Origin: JBKBKN01 sp046294625 | GTDB taxonomy: Bacteria; Bacteroidota; Bacteroidia; M30B66 | Reading direction: 5' to 3' | Length of the DNA: 64,000 nt | NCBI GenBank assembly: GCA_046294625.1 | Contig: JBKBKN010000012.1 | Coordinates: 32,416 to 96,415, forward strand | In this document: in pieces, positions 16,184 through 24,735 of the stretch | Position numbering within the stretch: position 1 is the first letter of the stretch | Layout of the letters: every line of letters starts with the position of its first letter | Position numbers and translations under genes: made by a program | The notes under the pieces: generated by a model | Told to the model about the DNA's origin: nothing | The model's database searches: none | Seen by the model: only the letters and a program-made list of their open reading frames with translations

Positions 16184-17467
16184 TCATTTCACACCAATCA
16201 CGGTGCCATCGGGAATTACTGCCCCCTTTTTAATCACCACGATTCCATCTACAATACTGTAAGTGTCTGTATCTGTTTGAGGCAGATTGTCAGCACCAAC
16301 GATTTTTACGTTGTTTCCGATGCGACAATTTTTGTCCACGATGGTTTGTTCGATATAGCAGTTGTTGCCTATACCCATATGGATTTCGTCCATATTTGCC
16401 GCCATTTCTTCCAAAGTCTGGTAATAATCATTACCCATTAAGATTGATTTTTTTATCACAGTTTGCTTGCCAATTCGGGATCTGATCCCTATGATTGAAC
16501 GTTCTACTTTTGAAGCATTTACAATACAGCCTTCTGCCATAACGCTCCTGATGAATTTGGTGCCAAATATTTTGGATGGAGCAAGCAAACGAGGGCGTGT
16601 GTAGATTATGTTTTGGTTGTCAAATAAATTGAACTGCGGGATGGGATCGGTCAGTTCAAGATTGGCTTCGTAAAATGACCTGATATTTCCTATGTCGGTC
16701 CAGTAGCCGTCATACATGTAGCTTGCAACTTTGTAGCCACTGCGAATACTGGCCGGTATAATACCTTTGCCAAAATCGATGGCTTCTGGGTTTTCTTCAA
16801 AAAGGCGTTTGATGGCATGTTTACTGAAAATATAAATCCCCATAGAAGCCAAATACACTTTTTTCTGATTTTTCTGTTCTTTGGGAACATCCGAAATCCA
16901 GTCAGGGAGCAATTCTTTGGCCGGTTTTTCAATAAATCGGTCAATCATTCCCTGCTTGTTCACTTTCATGATGCCAAATTCTGTTGCATCTTGAGCTTTA
17001 ACGGGTATTGTAGCAATTGTTAAATCAGCGTTTTGGGCGACATGATATTCTGCCATGTGTTTAAGATTCATCTGATACAGCTGATCGCCCGAAAGAATCA
17101 GAATATAATCATGATCATGATTTTTGAGATGGTGCATACTTTGCCTAACCGCGTCGGCAGTTCCTTGAAACCAGTTTTTGCTGGCTGGGGTTTGCTCTGC
17201 TGCAAGTATGTCAACAAAGCCGCTATTGAAAACATCGAAATGATAGGTGTTTTTGATGTGCTGATTCAGTGAAGCGGAATTAAACTGTGTGATCACGAAC
17301 ATACGCTTTACCCCACTATTGATGCAGTTAGAAATGGGGATATCAATCAAACGATATTTTCCGCCTATTGGTACGGCGGGTTTGGAGCGATCGTGCGTGA
17401 GTGGATAAAGCCTTGTACCTTGTCCGCCTCCAAGAATTAAACAAACCATTTTAATGAGCTTACTCAT
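16184..17467 (-). CDS. glgC: Glucose-1-phosphate adenylyltransferase
   Basis: Makes ADP-glucose from ATP and glucose-1-phosphate, the committed step of glycogen synthesis. I choose the start at 17467 (MSKLIKMVCLILGGG), giving 427 aa; the frame is open to 17521, but the extra 18 residues carry no conserved sequence. The nucleotide-binding signature LGGGQGTRLYPLTHDRSKPA is intact, followed by PIGGKYRLIDIPISNC. The glucose-1-phosphate region is FIEKPAKE with a downstream DFGKGIIP segment. The C-terminal left-handed beta helix (hexapeptide repeats from about residue 310) is complete. No glgA, glgB or glgP is adjacent, so the rest of the pathway must be encoded elsewhere. Confidence 0.93.
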   Translation of the reverse strand: MSKLIKMVCLILGGGQGTRLYPLTHDRSKPAVPIGGKYRLIDIPISNCINSGVKRMFVITQFNSASLNQHIKNTYHFDVFNSGFVDILAAEQTPASKNWFQGTADAVRQSMHHLKNHDHDYILILSGDQLYQMNLKHMAEYHVAQNADLTIATIPVKAQDATEFGIMKVNKQGMIDRFIEKPAKELLPDWISDVPKEQKNQKKVYLASMGIYIFSKHAIKRLFEENPEAIDFGKGIIPASIRSGYKVASYMYDGYWTDIGNIRSFYEANLELTDPIPQFNLFDNQNIIYTRPRLLAPSKIFGTKFIRSVMAEGCIVNASKVERSIIGIRSRIGKQTVIKKSILMGNDYYQTLEEMAANMDEIHMGIGNNCYIEQTIVDKNCRIGNNVKIVGADNLPQTDTDTYSIVDGIVVIKKGAVIPDGTVIGVK

Positions 17468-17654
17468 ACAATTTATATTTTGTTGCATGCAAATTAGCAG
17501 AATATAGTATTGCAAGTACACATTGTTGTCAATAATTAATGAATAGGTAAAATGGATTACCCGACATGCTTTATTCCTTGAATGATCTAATCATTTTAAG
17601 TATTTTCGTGACATACACATAAAATCTTGCTCAAGAATAATCATCATTGTATTA

Positions 17655-18086
17655 ATGATGGCTATGGTTTGCCTAACGTGGGCGCAGCTCGATTATTTGC
17701 ATTGGCAATCTGAGAACAATTTTGCATGTTTATCCCATAATAAAAACTGGATTCTGGAGATGAAGCAAGTCTATGATTCCCTTGCGCAGTTCAATATTGT
17801 GAAGGGAGAAAAAGAATTTACCTACGATTATGGCATGCAATGCTATTTATATGCGATTATATCTAAGAATGAAGAAGATTGGCAAAAGAGTCGGTAGCTC
17901 TTTGTGCTATAATGGGGGCGCGATCGCAATCCTGCAGCGCTTTGGAATTTAATGGTAATTGATTCTGCACAGAATAATTGTGAAATGCTTAAAAAGCATA
18001 TTGCGCAGTTTGAAAAATTAAAACGAAAGCAAAAAAAGCACCTTGCAACACATGCAGAAGCAATAAATTTGCTAAAGAGGTGCTAA
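17655..18086 (+). pseudogene. Decayed gene, possibly TPR-like, with two frame breaks
   Basis: An 80-codon ORF (17655-17897) starting MMAMVCLTWAQLDYLHW ends at a TAG. The sense continues in another frame (KESVALCAIMGARSQ, about 17886-17935) and then in a third (NPAALWNLMVIDSAQNN to INLLKRC, about 17931-18086, TAA at 18084). Read with two frameshifts, the result is one helical protein of roughly 140 residues with TPR-like spacing and a lysine-rich C-terminus. Two small indels in a row suggest a real pseudogene, although assembly errors are possible. The gene starts with a weak signal-like segment. No function can be named. Confidence 0.5.
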
Positions 18087-18164
18087 TAGAATGCTTGATT
18101 GAATAAATTTTTGTTAATTCTATGGAAAGGCAATTCAGCATAGGGTAAATGCTTTGCGATTGCA

Positions 18165-18172
18165 TATTTTTG
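18165..18172 (+). promoter_or_regulatory. -7 promoter box directly before bioA
   Basis: TATTTTTG fits TAnnTTTG and ends 7 bases before the bioA ATG at 18180, implying a leaderless or nearly leaderless transcript. No matching -33 element is obvious. Confidence 0.4.
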
Positions 18173-18179
18173 CCAGCCT

Positions 18180-19517
18180 ATGAACTCGGATCACGAATCG
18201 ATCATCGCGGCTGATCAAACCTATGTTTGGCATCCATACACACAAGCCAAGCTATCGGGCGTTCCATTATTTATAGAGCGCGCCGAAGGAATTTATCTTT
18301 ATGGTCATGATGGTAAGTCTTACATTGATGCGGTGGGTTCGTGGTGGGTTAATTGCCATGGACATTGCCATTCGAAACTAATCGAAGCATTGCATCATCA
18401 AGCTCAGCAGCTCGAGCATGTAATCTTTGCAGGAATCACGCATCGCCCAGCTGTTAAATTGGCTGAAGCTTTAATTAATTTTGCAGGAGCACCTTTTCAA
18501 AAGGTCTTTTTCTCTGACAATGGCTCCACAGCAGTGGAAGTGGCTATGAAAATGGCTTGGCAATATTTCAGCAATAAAGTGCATCAAAAGAATCAAATTA
18601 TTGCTTACCGAAATGCCTACCATGGTGACACATTCGGCGCTATGTCGGTGAGCGGGAGAAGTATTTTCACAGCTGCCTATGAACCTTTGCTTTTTGATGT
18701 AAAATTCATTGACCCTCCATATCCGGGTCAGGAAGAAGAAAGCAATAGACAATTGATGGAACTGCTGCAAAACGAAGATGTGGCAGCTTTCATTTTTGAG
18801 CCCTTGTTGCAAGGAGCAGGGGGCATGCTGACTTACTCAGCCGATGCATTAGACCAGCAAATAGCCCTTTGCAAAGAATTTAACGTGTTGTGTATTGCAG
18901 ATGAAGTGTTTACCGGATTTTACCGAACAGGCGAAGCCTTGGCTATACACCATTTGAAATATCGCCCTGATATTGTTTGCCTGTCGAAAGCATTAAGCGG
19001 TGGTATGCTTCCTTTGGGCGTAACAATAGCCACAGAGTCGATTTTCGAAGCATTTTTGAGTGATGACCGTAACAAAACTTTTTTCCACGGACATTCGTTC
19101 ACGGCCAATCCGATGTCATGTGCAGTAGCGTTAGCGTCTTTGAAACTGTTTGATGATTTTGATTATCTAAAACATATTAAAGAATTGAGTTATTTGCAGG
19201 AACAGTTTGCTATTCAGATTTCTGACCACCAGGCAGTGAAGTCCGCAAGACATATTGGAGTAGTAGTGGCTGTAGAATTTCACAGTCTTGCTGATTCTGG
19301 CTATTTGAATGCTTATTTAGGCGATGCGTTTAATTTTTTTCTGGAGCGAGGTGTCTTAATCAGGCCTCTAGGAAATGTGCTTTATCTGGTTCCACCATTT
19401 ATTATAAATTCAAAAGAATTGGCACAATTACACCGAACAATTGTTGACTATGCAGATTACTTATTAACCCGACCATATGGCAAAAAACAGTTTGAATCAT
19501 CCGAGAATTTCGATTAA
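18180..19517 (+). CDS. bioA: Adenosylmethionine-8-amino-7-oxononanoate aminotransferase
   Basis: PLP enzyme of biotin synthesis that aminates 8-amino-7-oxononanoate to 7,8-diaminononanoate using S-adenosylmethionine. At 445 aa it is full length for class III aminotransferases. BioA-specific marks are HPYTQAK (18-24) and GSWWVNCHGHCH (53-64); then YHGDTFGAMS (147-156) stacks on PLP, D241 in IADEVFTGF contacts the pyridine nitrogen, and K270 in CLSKALSGGM is the Schiff-base lysine. No other bio gene lies in the window, so the pathway is dispersed. Its last 41 bases overlap the start of the next gene, suggesting coupling with the two downstream genes of unrelated function. Confidence 0.93.
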   Translation: MNSDHESIIAADQTYVWHPYTQAKLSGVPLFIERAEGIYLYGHDGKSYIDAVGSWWVNCHGHCHSKLIEALHHQAQQLEHVIFAGITHRPAVKLAEALINFAGAPFQKVFFSDNGSTAVEVAMKMAWQYFSNKVHQKNQIIAYRNAYHGDTFGAMSVSGRSIFTAAYEPLLFDVKFIDPPYPGQEEESNRQLMELLQNEDVAAFIFEPLLQGAGGMLTYSADALDQQIALCKEFNVLCIADEVFTGFYRTGEALAIHHLKYRPDIVCLSKALSGGMLPLGVTIATESIFEAFLSDDRNKTFFHGHSFTANPMSCAVALASLKLFDDFDYLKHIKELSYLQEQFAIQISDHQAVKSARHIGVVVAVEFHSLADSGYLNAYLGDAFNFFLERGVLIRPLGNVLYLVPPFIINSKELAQLHRTIVDYADYLLTRPYGKKQFESSENFD

Positions 19518-20043
19518 CGAAACAGATGATGAGTTGAAAATAGCGATAAGTGGAGAGATTCCTCCTATACAGTTTAATATGCTTACCATTTGGTTTATAC
19601 TCTGGACCATCGCAGGCATGATTGTTATTTCGCAGTTATTTGGTAGTTATGACCGTAATCAAAAAATGTTTTTTCTGGTATGGCTTGCCTTTTGGTTTTA
19701 TTTCGAAGCCAAGATTGGTAAAGCTTTACTTTGGAGAAAGTCTGGCGTTGAGAATGTTCTCATAGACCGTGAGAAGTTCAGACTAAGTTTCGATGTTCCT
19801 TTCGGAACCAGAGTCTATGAATATAAAATCAGTGATGTTCGAAATTTTCATTCCCTAGAAAAGGAAAAAGGACTGTTAATTAAAAATTACTTCGATAGTT
19901 TTTGGGTAGTAGGAGGGGAAAGCATTGGCTTTTTTGCCCACAGTAAATTGCAAAGTTTTGGACGTCAGCTTGATGAAGATACTTCAAAACAACTACTCAA
20001 GAAAATTATCCATAAAATTGACAAATTTCAAGGTTTAACATGA
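19477..20043 (+). CDS. Hypothetical protein with two membrane segments
   Basis: A 188-aa protein I do not recognise. Two hydrophobic helices at about 36-54 and 63-78 form a hairpin, followed by a soluble C-terminal domain of about 100 residues rich in beta strands (VLIDREKFRLSFDVPFGTRVYEYKI) that resembles PH-like or photosystem-assembly-factor membrane proteins. The start ATG lies 41 bases inside bioA in another frame; a later start would remove the N-terminal strand but not the helices. Its stop overlaps the next ATG by 4 bases (ATGA), so it is co-translated with the Smr protein. The function is unknown. Confidence 0.65.
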   Translation: MAKNSLNHPRISINETDDELKIAISGEIPPIQFNMLTIWFILWTIAGMIVISQLFGSYDRNQKMFFLVWLAFWFYFEAKIGKALLWRKSGVENVLIDREKFRLSFDVPFGTRVYEYKISDVRNFHSLEKEKGLLIKNYFDSFWVVGGESIGFFAHSKLQSFGRQLDEDTSKQLLKKIIHKIDKFQGLT

Positions 20044-20984
20044 ATCGTTTCAAGGCAGGGGATGAAGTGAAATTCCTTAACGACGTTGGTGGCGGTGTGA
20101 TTAAGGGATTTGATGAAAATGGTTGGGCTTTAGTGGAAACTGAAGATGGATTTGTGATTCCAACCACTCTGAAGAATCTTATTTCCATTGTTCCGGATTA
20201 TCAGACCAATGAAAAGCAAAGGCCAAATCTAAATGCCGCATTAGACTATTACATGGCAAGCGGCGATTGGCCTTCTATACAGTATTACTACGATGAGCGC
20301 AGCAGAAGTTTTGCAATGGGTTTCAACAATCCATTGGAAAAGAGAATGATGGTGCAGATACATTGGCTAGATGGAAAAAAATGGAAAAGTTTAGCCATAC
20401 TTGAGTTGGCCAAAGGGGTTAAGATTTTTCATCGTGCAGAACGTTTTGATCAAATCTGTAATTTCGATAAGCTATGGGTGCAATGTATTGAACTCAGTGA
20501 TTTTGAATCCGATAATCCATTATTTATTCATTACCGAATAAAAATAGCACCTGAAAAATTTGCTGCTTTCAATGATTGGGAAATTGAGTTGAGCAGCAAT
20601 GCGCATTGTCTTTCAATACCGTTAAAGGAGTTTAAGCCTGTATTGAAGAACTCAGCCAAAGCTACCACCACGCCTGATTTTTACATTCAAAACAAGAATA
20701 TCAGAGGTGAGTTTGAGATTGATCTTCATGCCTATGCATTGCCGGAATTTTATCAATCTGATGATCCAAAGGTGATTCTCAAACGCCAATTGGCGTATTT
20801 TGATAAGTGCATCAATGAACTTATGTTTCGAAAAATTAGGGTTTTGCAAGTGATTCATGGCACAGGTGAAGGAGTTTTAAAATCAGAAGTCAGACAAAAG
20901 CTTCGAGAAGCAGGTGCAGAAATTCTGGATGCTCCAATGAATCTTTATGGCGTTGGCGCGACAACAGCAAAGTTCAAGCATTAA
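20040..20984 (+). CDS. DUF2027 and Smr-domain protein
   Basis: A 314-aa two-part protein. Residues 1-60 form a small SH3-like beta barrel (RFKAGDEVKFLNDVGGGVIKG); a middle beta-sandwich domain follows (the DUF2027 region). The C-terminal 90 residues are a Smr domain, with the LDLH-type motif FEIDLHAY and the HGTGEGVL motif at 273-280. Smr domains of the MutS2/SMR family nick DNA or RNA, for example on stalled or collided ribosomes, so a nuclease role is plausible but unproven for this architecture. The fusion is typical of Bacteroidota. It is last in a three-gene overlapping unit behind bioA and ends 5 bp from the convergent histidine kinase gene. Confidence 0.82.
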   Translation: MNRFKAGDEVKFLNDVGGGVIKGFDENGWALVETEDGFVIPTTLKNLISIVPDYQTNEKQRPNLNAALDYYMASGDWPSIQYYYDERSRSFAMGFNNPLEKRMMVQIHWLDGKKWKSLAILELAKGVKIFHRAERFDQICNFDKLWVQCIELSDFESDNPLFIHYRIKIAPEKFAAFNDWEIELSSNAHCLSIPLKEFKPVLKNSAKATTTPDFYIQNKNIRGEFEIDLHAYALPEFYQSDDPKVILKRQLAYFDKCINELMFRKIRVLQVIHGTGEGVLKSEVRQKLREAGAEILDAPMNLYGVGATTAKFKH

Positions 20985-20989
20985 GTATA

Positions 20990-22666
20990 TTATTGTGCCT
21001 TCGGGAAATGCACGGAGAAACAACTTCCTTTTCCGGGCTGACTTTCCACAGCAATTTTACCACCCATTGCTTCCACCTGATTTTTAGTGATATATAGCCC
21101 AACCCCTTTTGCATCTTCATTTTTGTGGAATGTCTTGTAAAGTCCAAAGAGTTTTGTTCCAAATTTTTCGAGATCTATACCCAAGCCATTGTCTTCCACA
21201 TCCAAAACAACGAAGTGTTGATCTTCGTAGCTTGAAAGCCTCACGAATGCATCTCTTTCTGAAGAAGCATATTTGATGGAGTTGGTCACAAAATTTAGGA
21301 TTATGCTTTCCAGATAAGCAGGCATAGCTAGCACATTATGTGATGGGTTGATTTCATTGATCAGTTGAACATTCGAGCGCTTAGCGAGCTCGTTGATGCT
21401 TAAAAATACATTTTGAGCAACATATCTTAAGTTAATTTGCTCTGTTTTTAAATTTTCAGTCACATTCAATGTAGCGACTTCTGAAAGGTGCCCAATGGCA
21501 TCGAGCAGATTGCTGCTTACTTGCTTAATCATTTGTGCCAATTCCATATCCCTTAGTTCAGGATTTGTCTCAACAAGTTCTTCTCCAAGCAATTTCAGAT
21601 TTGCAGCGTGTGATCGCAAATTATGCGAAACAATGTGGGCAAAATTCTTTAATCTTTCGTTTTGTCTTGTGGTAATGGTGTTGAGTTGTTCTTGCTCTTC
21701 TTCGAGTCTTTTTTTCTCTGTGATGTCGAAGTGTATGCCGATGGAACCAATAAATTCTAATTTGTCATTGTAATTGGGGGCACCACTTACGAACCACCAC
21801 CTTTTTTCACCTGTTTTGTTTGTTACTTGTATTTCATAGGAGTCTGATGCGCCCTGACTCCGCTCTTTGGCTTTGGTCTTCATCTTCTCTATTTCTTCTT
21901 TTTGAAGAAATAGCTGACTGGCATTTTTACCCAAAAGCTCTTCGTATCGATAACCTGACATTTTGCAAAAACTAAAATTGGCAAAAACAATCACATCATT
22001 TTTATCCACTTCAAGCAAGCCAAGATTCATATTGTTAATGATATTTCGGTATTTTTCTTCCTGAATGGAAAGCTTTTGAGCATAGGATTGCTTTTGCTTG
22101 AGATTAAGTAGCATTTGAGCGAAAAGTGATAACAAATCCTTTTCAACATAGGTATACAGTTGTGTCTTGCGTACATAATCAAACCCTACAAATCCATAAC
22201 ACTCCTGAGTATTTGCAATTGGTATGGTTAGCAATCTTTTAATGCCCTGTGGTTCAAGTATTTGCCTGAGCGGATCTTGTTCAGGTAGTGCGTCAACATC
22301 TTCGACGCATAACAATTCATTGTTTTTATGCGCATCCACCCAATAAGAAAGATATTCTAAAGGTAGGGCTTGTAAATTTTCCATCTCAGGGTTAATCCCT
22401 TCTGCGCACCATTCAAATGTATTTTTACTTGTGCCTTTTTCCCAGTTGTAATCAAAAATATAGCATCGATCAGCGTTTACATATGTTCCAATTTTTTGAA
22501 GTGCTTTGTTTATCACTTCAGCCGCGTTGCTCAATTCAAGACTTATAAACATGGAAGAAATTTCAATCAATAGAGATTGAAAATTTTTTTCATGAGCAAT
22601 TCGGGTGATTTCATGCTCGAGCAGTTCAATCTTTTTATTTAACAATTCATTATCCTGAGTGTGCAT
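20990..22666 (-). CDS. GAF-PAS sensor histidine kinase
   Basis: A 558-aa cytosolic kinase without membrane segments. Order: a short coiled coil (8-30), a GAF domain (about 35-190, with ERLLTIPI-like and GFVGFDYV strands), a PAS domain with its PAC tail (about 205-318, ending GIHFDITEKKR), a dimerisation helix with phospho-accepting H348 in VSHNLRSHAANL, and the HATPase domain with N box NFVTNSIKYA, G1 box DVEDNGLGID and G2 box AKGVGLYITK. The GAF domain carries cysteines but no obvious haem or tetrapyrrole motif. No response regulator is adjacent. The receiver-only protein at 13468 is one conceivable partner. The signal is unknown. Confidence 0.9.
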   Translation of the reverse strand: MHTQDNELLNKKIELLEHEITRIAHEKNFQSLLIEISSMFISLELSNAAEVINKALQKIGTYVNADRCYIFDYNWEKGTSKNTFEWCAEGINPEMENLQALPLEYLSYWVDAHKNNELLCVEDVDALPEQDPLRQILEPQGIKRLLTIPIANTQECYGFVGFDYVRKTQLYTYVEKDLLSLFAQMLLNLKQKQSYAQKLSIQEEKYRNIINNMNLGLLEVDKNDVIVFANFSFCKMSGYRYEELLGKNASQLFLQKEEIEKMKTKAKERSQGASDSYEIQVTNKTGEKRWWFVSGAPNYNDKLEFIGSIGIHFDITEKKRLEEEQEQLNTITTRQNERLKNFAHIVSHNLRSHAANLKLLGEELVETNPELRDMELAQMIKQVSSNLLDAIGHLSEVATLNVTENLKTEQINLRYVAQNVFLSINELAKRSNVQLINEINPSHNVLAMPAYLESIILNFVTNSIKYASSERDAFVRLSSYEDQHFVVLDVEDNGLGIDLEKFGTKLFGLYKTFHKNEDAKGVGLYITKNQVEAMGGKIAVESQPGKGSCFSVHFPKAQ

Positions 22667-22993
22667 AGACCATGAAAAGGATTAGTAATTGAAAGCAACA
22701 GAGTAAGTTAACTGTATCCCAAACTTAGTGAAGATTTGCCATGATTCTAATCTTTCTCAACTTTTTATTCCAGCATTATTAACACAACAAACATCGGGTG
22801 AATATTTATACACGGATAAGGAAACGAAGTCATAAATACAATTTCATCACAATATCCAATGCTAAAACTTCAGCAATTATTGATTTATGTGAAAATCAGA
22901 GAACATTAATTCACATATAAATTTGCATTTGGAAGAATGTAATAGATTCACTTTTTATTCAGCAGGTGAAGCATATGTGATAGGGCAAGTTAA
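22667..22993. other. 327-bp non-coding gap upstream of the kinase gene
   Basis: No gene is supported here. A minus-strand TAAGTTTG box (22727-22720) lies about 55 bases before the kinase ATG and fits TAnnTTTG, but without a good -33 element. No strong hairpin or repeat was seen. Confidence 0.35.
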
Positions 22994-23515
22994 TCAAAAT
23001 GATTGTCTGATTTCCTTTTTGATGTAGTCCAATGCGATTTGTGTTGGCAGTTTATCCACATTCATCGTAATTTCTAGCAATACTTTACAAAGCTCAATTC
23101 CTTCTGCATTGTCGCCTACTTTAGCCGCTGAAGCATTTACCAGTTTGATCATTTCTTCCTTAGCACTTTTGATAAGCTCCCAACCTGCGTTTGAAATATA
23201 AATCTGTTGGGCAATATTATGGTCATATTCTTGCCGAATGCTTTTCAAAAATTCGGTCTGTACCATTCGGGCGCTCATTCCATTTTTATGAATTCTCATT
23301 ACCATATTGGACGGAGTGATTCTTTCCAGATAAACAACCAGTCGCTCATAAGCCTGCAGTCGAATAGGCGTGAATGATTCCTGATTCTTCATTTTTATGT
23401 CCAACTGTTTCATCTTCAGATTTTCTTCTAGGTAGTTGTTGAGAATGAAATAGATAAAAACAAAAGCGACAATGAGTGGTAATACGTATTTCAATAATTC
23501 AAAGACTGTTTCCAT
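22994..23515 (-). CDS. Membrane-anchored protein of unknown function
   Basis: A 173-aa protein with one N-terminal membrane helix (about residues 9-28, YVLPLIVAFVFIYFILNNYL), followed by a charged, all-helical domain. The motif TPIRLQAYERLVVYLERITP and the remainder match a conserved family I have seen in Bacteroidota genomes without an assigned role. The topology suggests a small inner-membrane protein with a cytosolic domain. The gene is alone, with non-coding gaps on both sides. No catalytic residues are evident. I do not assign a function. Confidence 0.6.
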   Translation of the reverse strand: METVFELLKYVLPLIVAFVFIYFILNNYLEENLKMKQLDIKMKNQESFTPIRLQAYERLVVYLERITPSNMVMRIHKNGMSARMVQTEFLKSIRQEYDHNIAQQIYISNAGWELIKSAKEEMIKLVNASAAKVGDNAEGIELCKVLLEITMNVDKLPTQIALDYIKKEIRQSF

Positions 23516-23919
23516 TATCTTCTGATTGATTTTTTATGTTGAACGAATGCAAGTTGCACCTATTGTATGAACTCTCCAAACAAAATTTAGTTTCAGAATC
23601 GGTTCAGTTTTTTGTCGGGAACTGCAGATTGTCAAACTGTTAATTATTTAAACTTATATCCATTAAGTTATTTGTGTGTTGTGGGCCAGTAATGACTTCG
23701 TAAGGTGTTGATAAGTAGGTGATAAGGATGGTGTTTAAGAGAAAAATTGAGATTAAGATAGATTAAGAAAATTTTAACAAAATGTTAATGCAACATTATT
23801 AATAGGTCTGCGTTTTAACATTGTTGAAAATAAAGTCATGAATCTGATTATCGAAAAAATAAAAGCAGTCGGAAGCAAAATTAGTTTTGCCTTACGCTAT
23901 ATACGTTTATTCTTTTGAG
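23516..23919. other. 404-bp gap between PNP and the membrane-anchored protein
   Basis: A + strand ORF of 26 codons (23838-23918) is the only coding candidate. The rest is A+T-rich without strong hairpins. Confidence 0.35.
23838..23918 (+). CDS. Possible 26-residue cationic amphipathic peptide
   Basis: ATG to TGA encodes a peptide starting MNLIIEKIKAVGSK and ending ALRYIRLFF. It carries three Lys, two Arg and one Glu, with hydrophobic residues spaced as on one face of a helix, so it could be membrane-active. A TAGGTCTG box about 40 bases upstream is one mismatch from TAnnTTTG. An ORF this short can easily occur by chance, and the frame runs against the flanking genes. Confidence 0.2.
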   Translation: MNLIIEKIKAVGSKISFALRYIRLFF

Positions 23920-24735
23920 CTAAAGTCTTGCAAGCATTTCCTTGAACAGAACCATCATTTTCTGTTCTGCAAGACCAGCTGCTTTGATCACTTCTTCATG
24001 AGAAACTTCTACAATTTTTCCTTCCACACCCAAATCAGTAATCACAGACACCGCAAAACATGGTATAGACATGTGGCGAGCAGCAATCACTTCCGGCACT
24101 GTTGACATGCCAACAGCATCGCCCCCAATCATTCTCACATATTTGTATTCTGCCGGTGTTTCGAAGCAGGGACCACTCAGTCCCACATAAACCCCCTGAT
24201 GAATTTTGAACTGGCGTTGATTGGCTATTTCATAAGCTTGTTTAATCAGACTTCTATCATAGGGCTCGCTCATATCGGGAAAGCGTGGGCCAAATTCTTT
24301 GATATTAGGACCAATCAATGGGTTTGACGGGAATAGATTAATGTGGTCGTTTAATACCATAATATCTCCGATCTCATGCTCAGGATTTACTCCGCCACTT
24401 GCATTCGAAATGAGAAGATATTGAATGCCAAGCACTTTCATAACTCTAACAGGGAACACCACTTTTTGCATGTCGTAACCTTCGTAGTAATGAAATCGGC
24501 CTTGCATCACTATGATATCTTTTCCACCAAGCTTGCCAAAAAGCAATTTGCCTGAATGTCCTTCTACTGTTGAAACAGGGAAATTGGGGATGTCTTCATA
24601 CCCGAGCGTATATTCTACTTGCATTTCTTTTGCCAAACCACCTAGTCCCGTGCCTAAAATCACCCCCGCAAAAGGTTTGAATTGACTGGTTTTCAATTGA
24701 ATAAATTGGGCGGCTTCATGTATTTCTTTTAACAT
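23920..24735 (-). CDS. Purine-nucleoside phosphorylase
   Basis: Phosphorolysis of inosine and guanosine to base and ribose-1-phosphate (trimeric class). At 271 aa it is full length. Motifs are ILGTGLGGLA (26-35), the phosphate-contacting histidine in VEGHSGKLLFG, QGRFHYYEGY, SNASGGVNPE and the base-binding GGDAVGMSTVPEVIAA. The final substrate loop, SVITDLGVEG, carries Asp in place of the Asn of classical mammalian enzymes; base specificity therefore needs testing. Its start overlaps the end of lpxK by 20 bases, so it is the last gene of the cruF-crtZ-crtY-lpxK unit in spite of an unrelated function. Confidence 0.92.
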   Translation of the reverse strand: MLKEIHEAAQFIQLKTSQFKPFAGVILGTGLGGLAKEMQVEYTLGYEDIPNFPVSTVEGHSGKLLFGKLGGKDIIVMQGRFHYYEGYDMQKVVFPVRVMKVLGIQYLLISNASGGVNPEHEIGDIMVLNDHINLFPSNPLIGPNIKEFGPRFPDMSEPYDRSLIKQAYEIANQRQFKIHQGVYVGLSGPCFETPAEYKYVRMIGGDAVGMSTVPEVIAARHMSIPCFAVSVITDLGVEGKIVEVSHEEVIKAAGLAEQKMMVLFKEMLARL

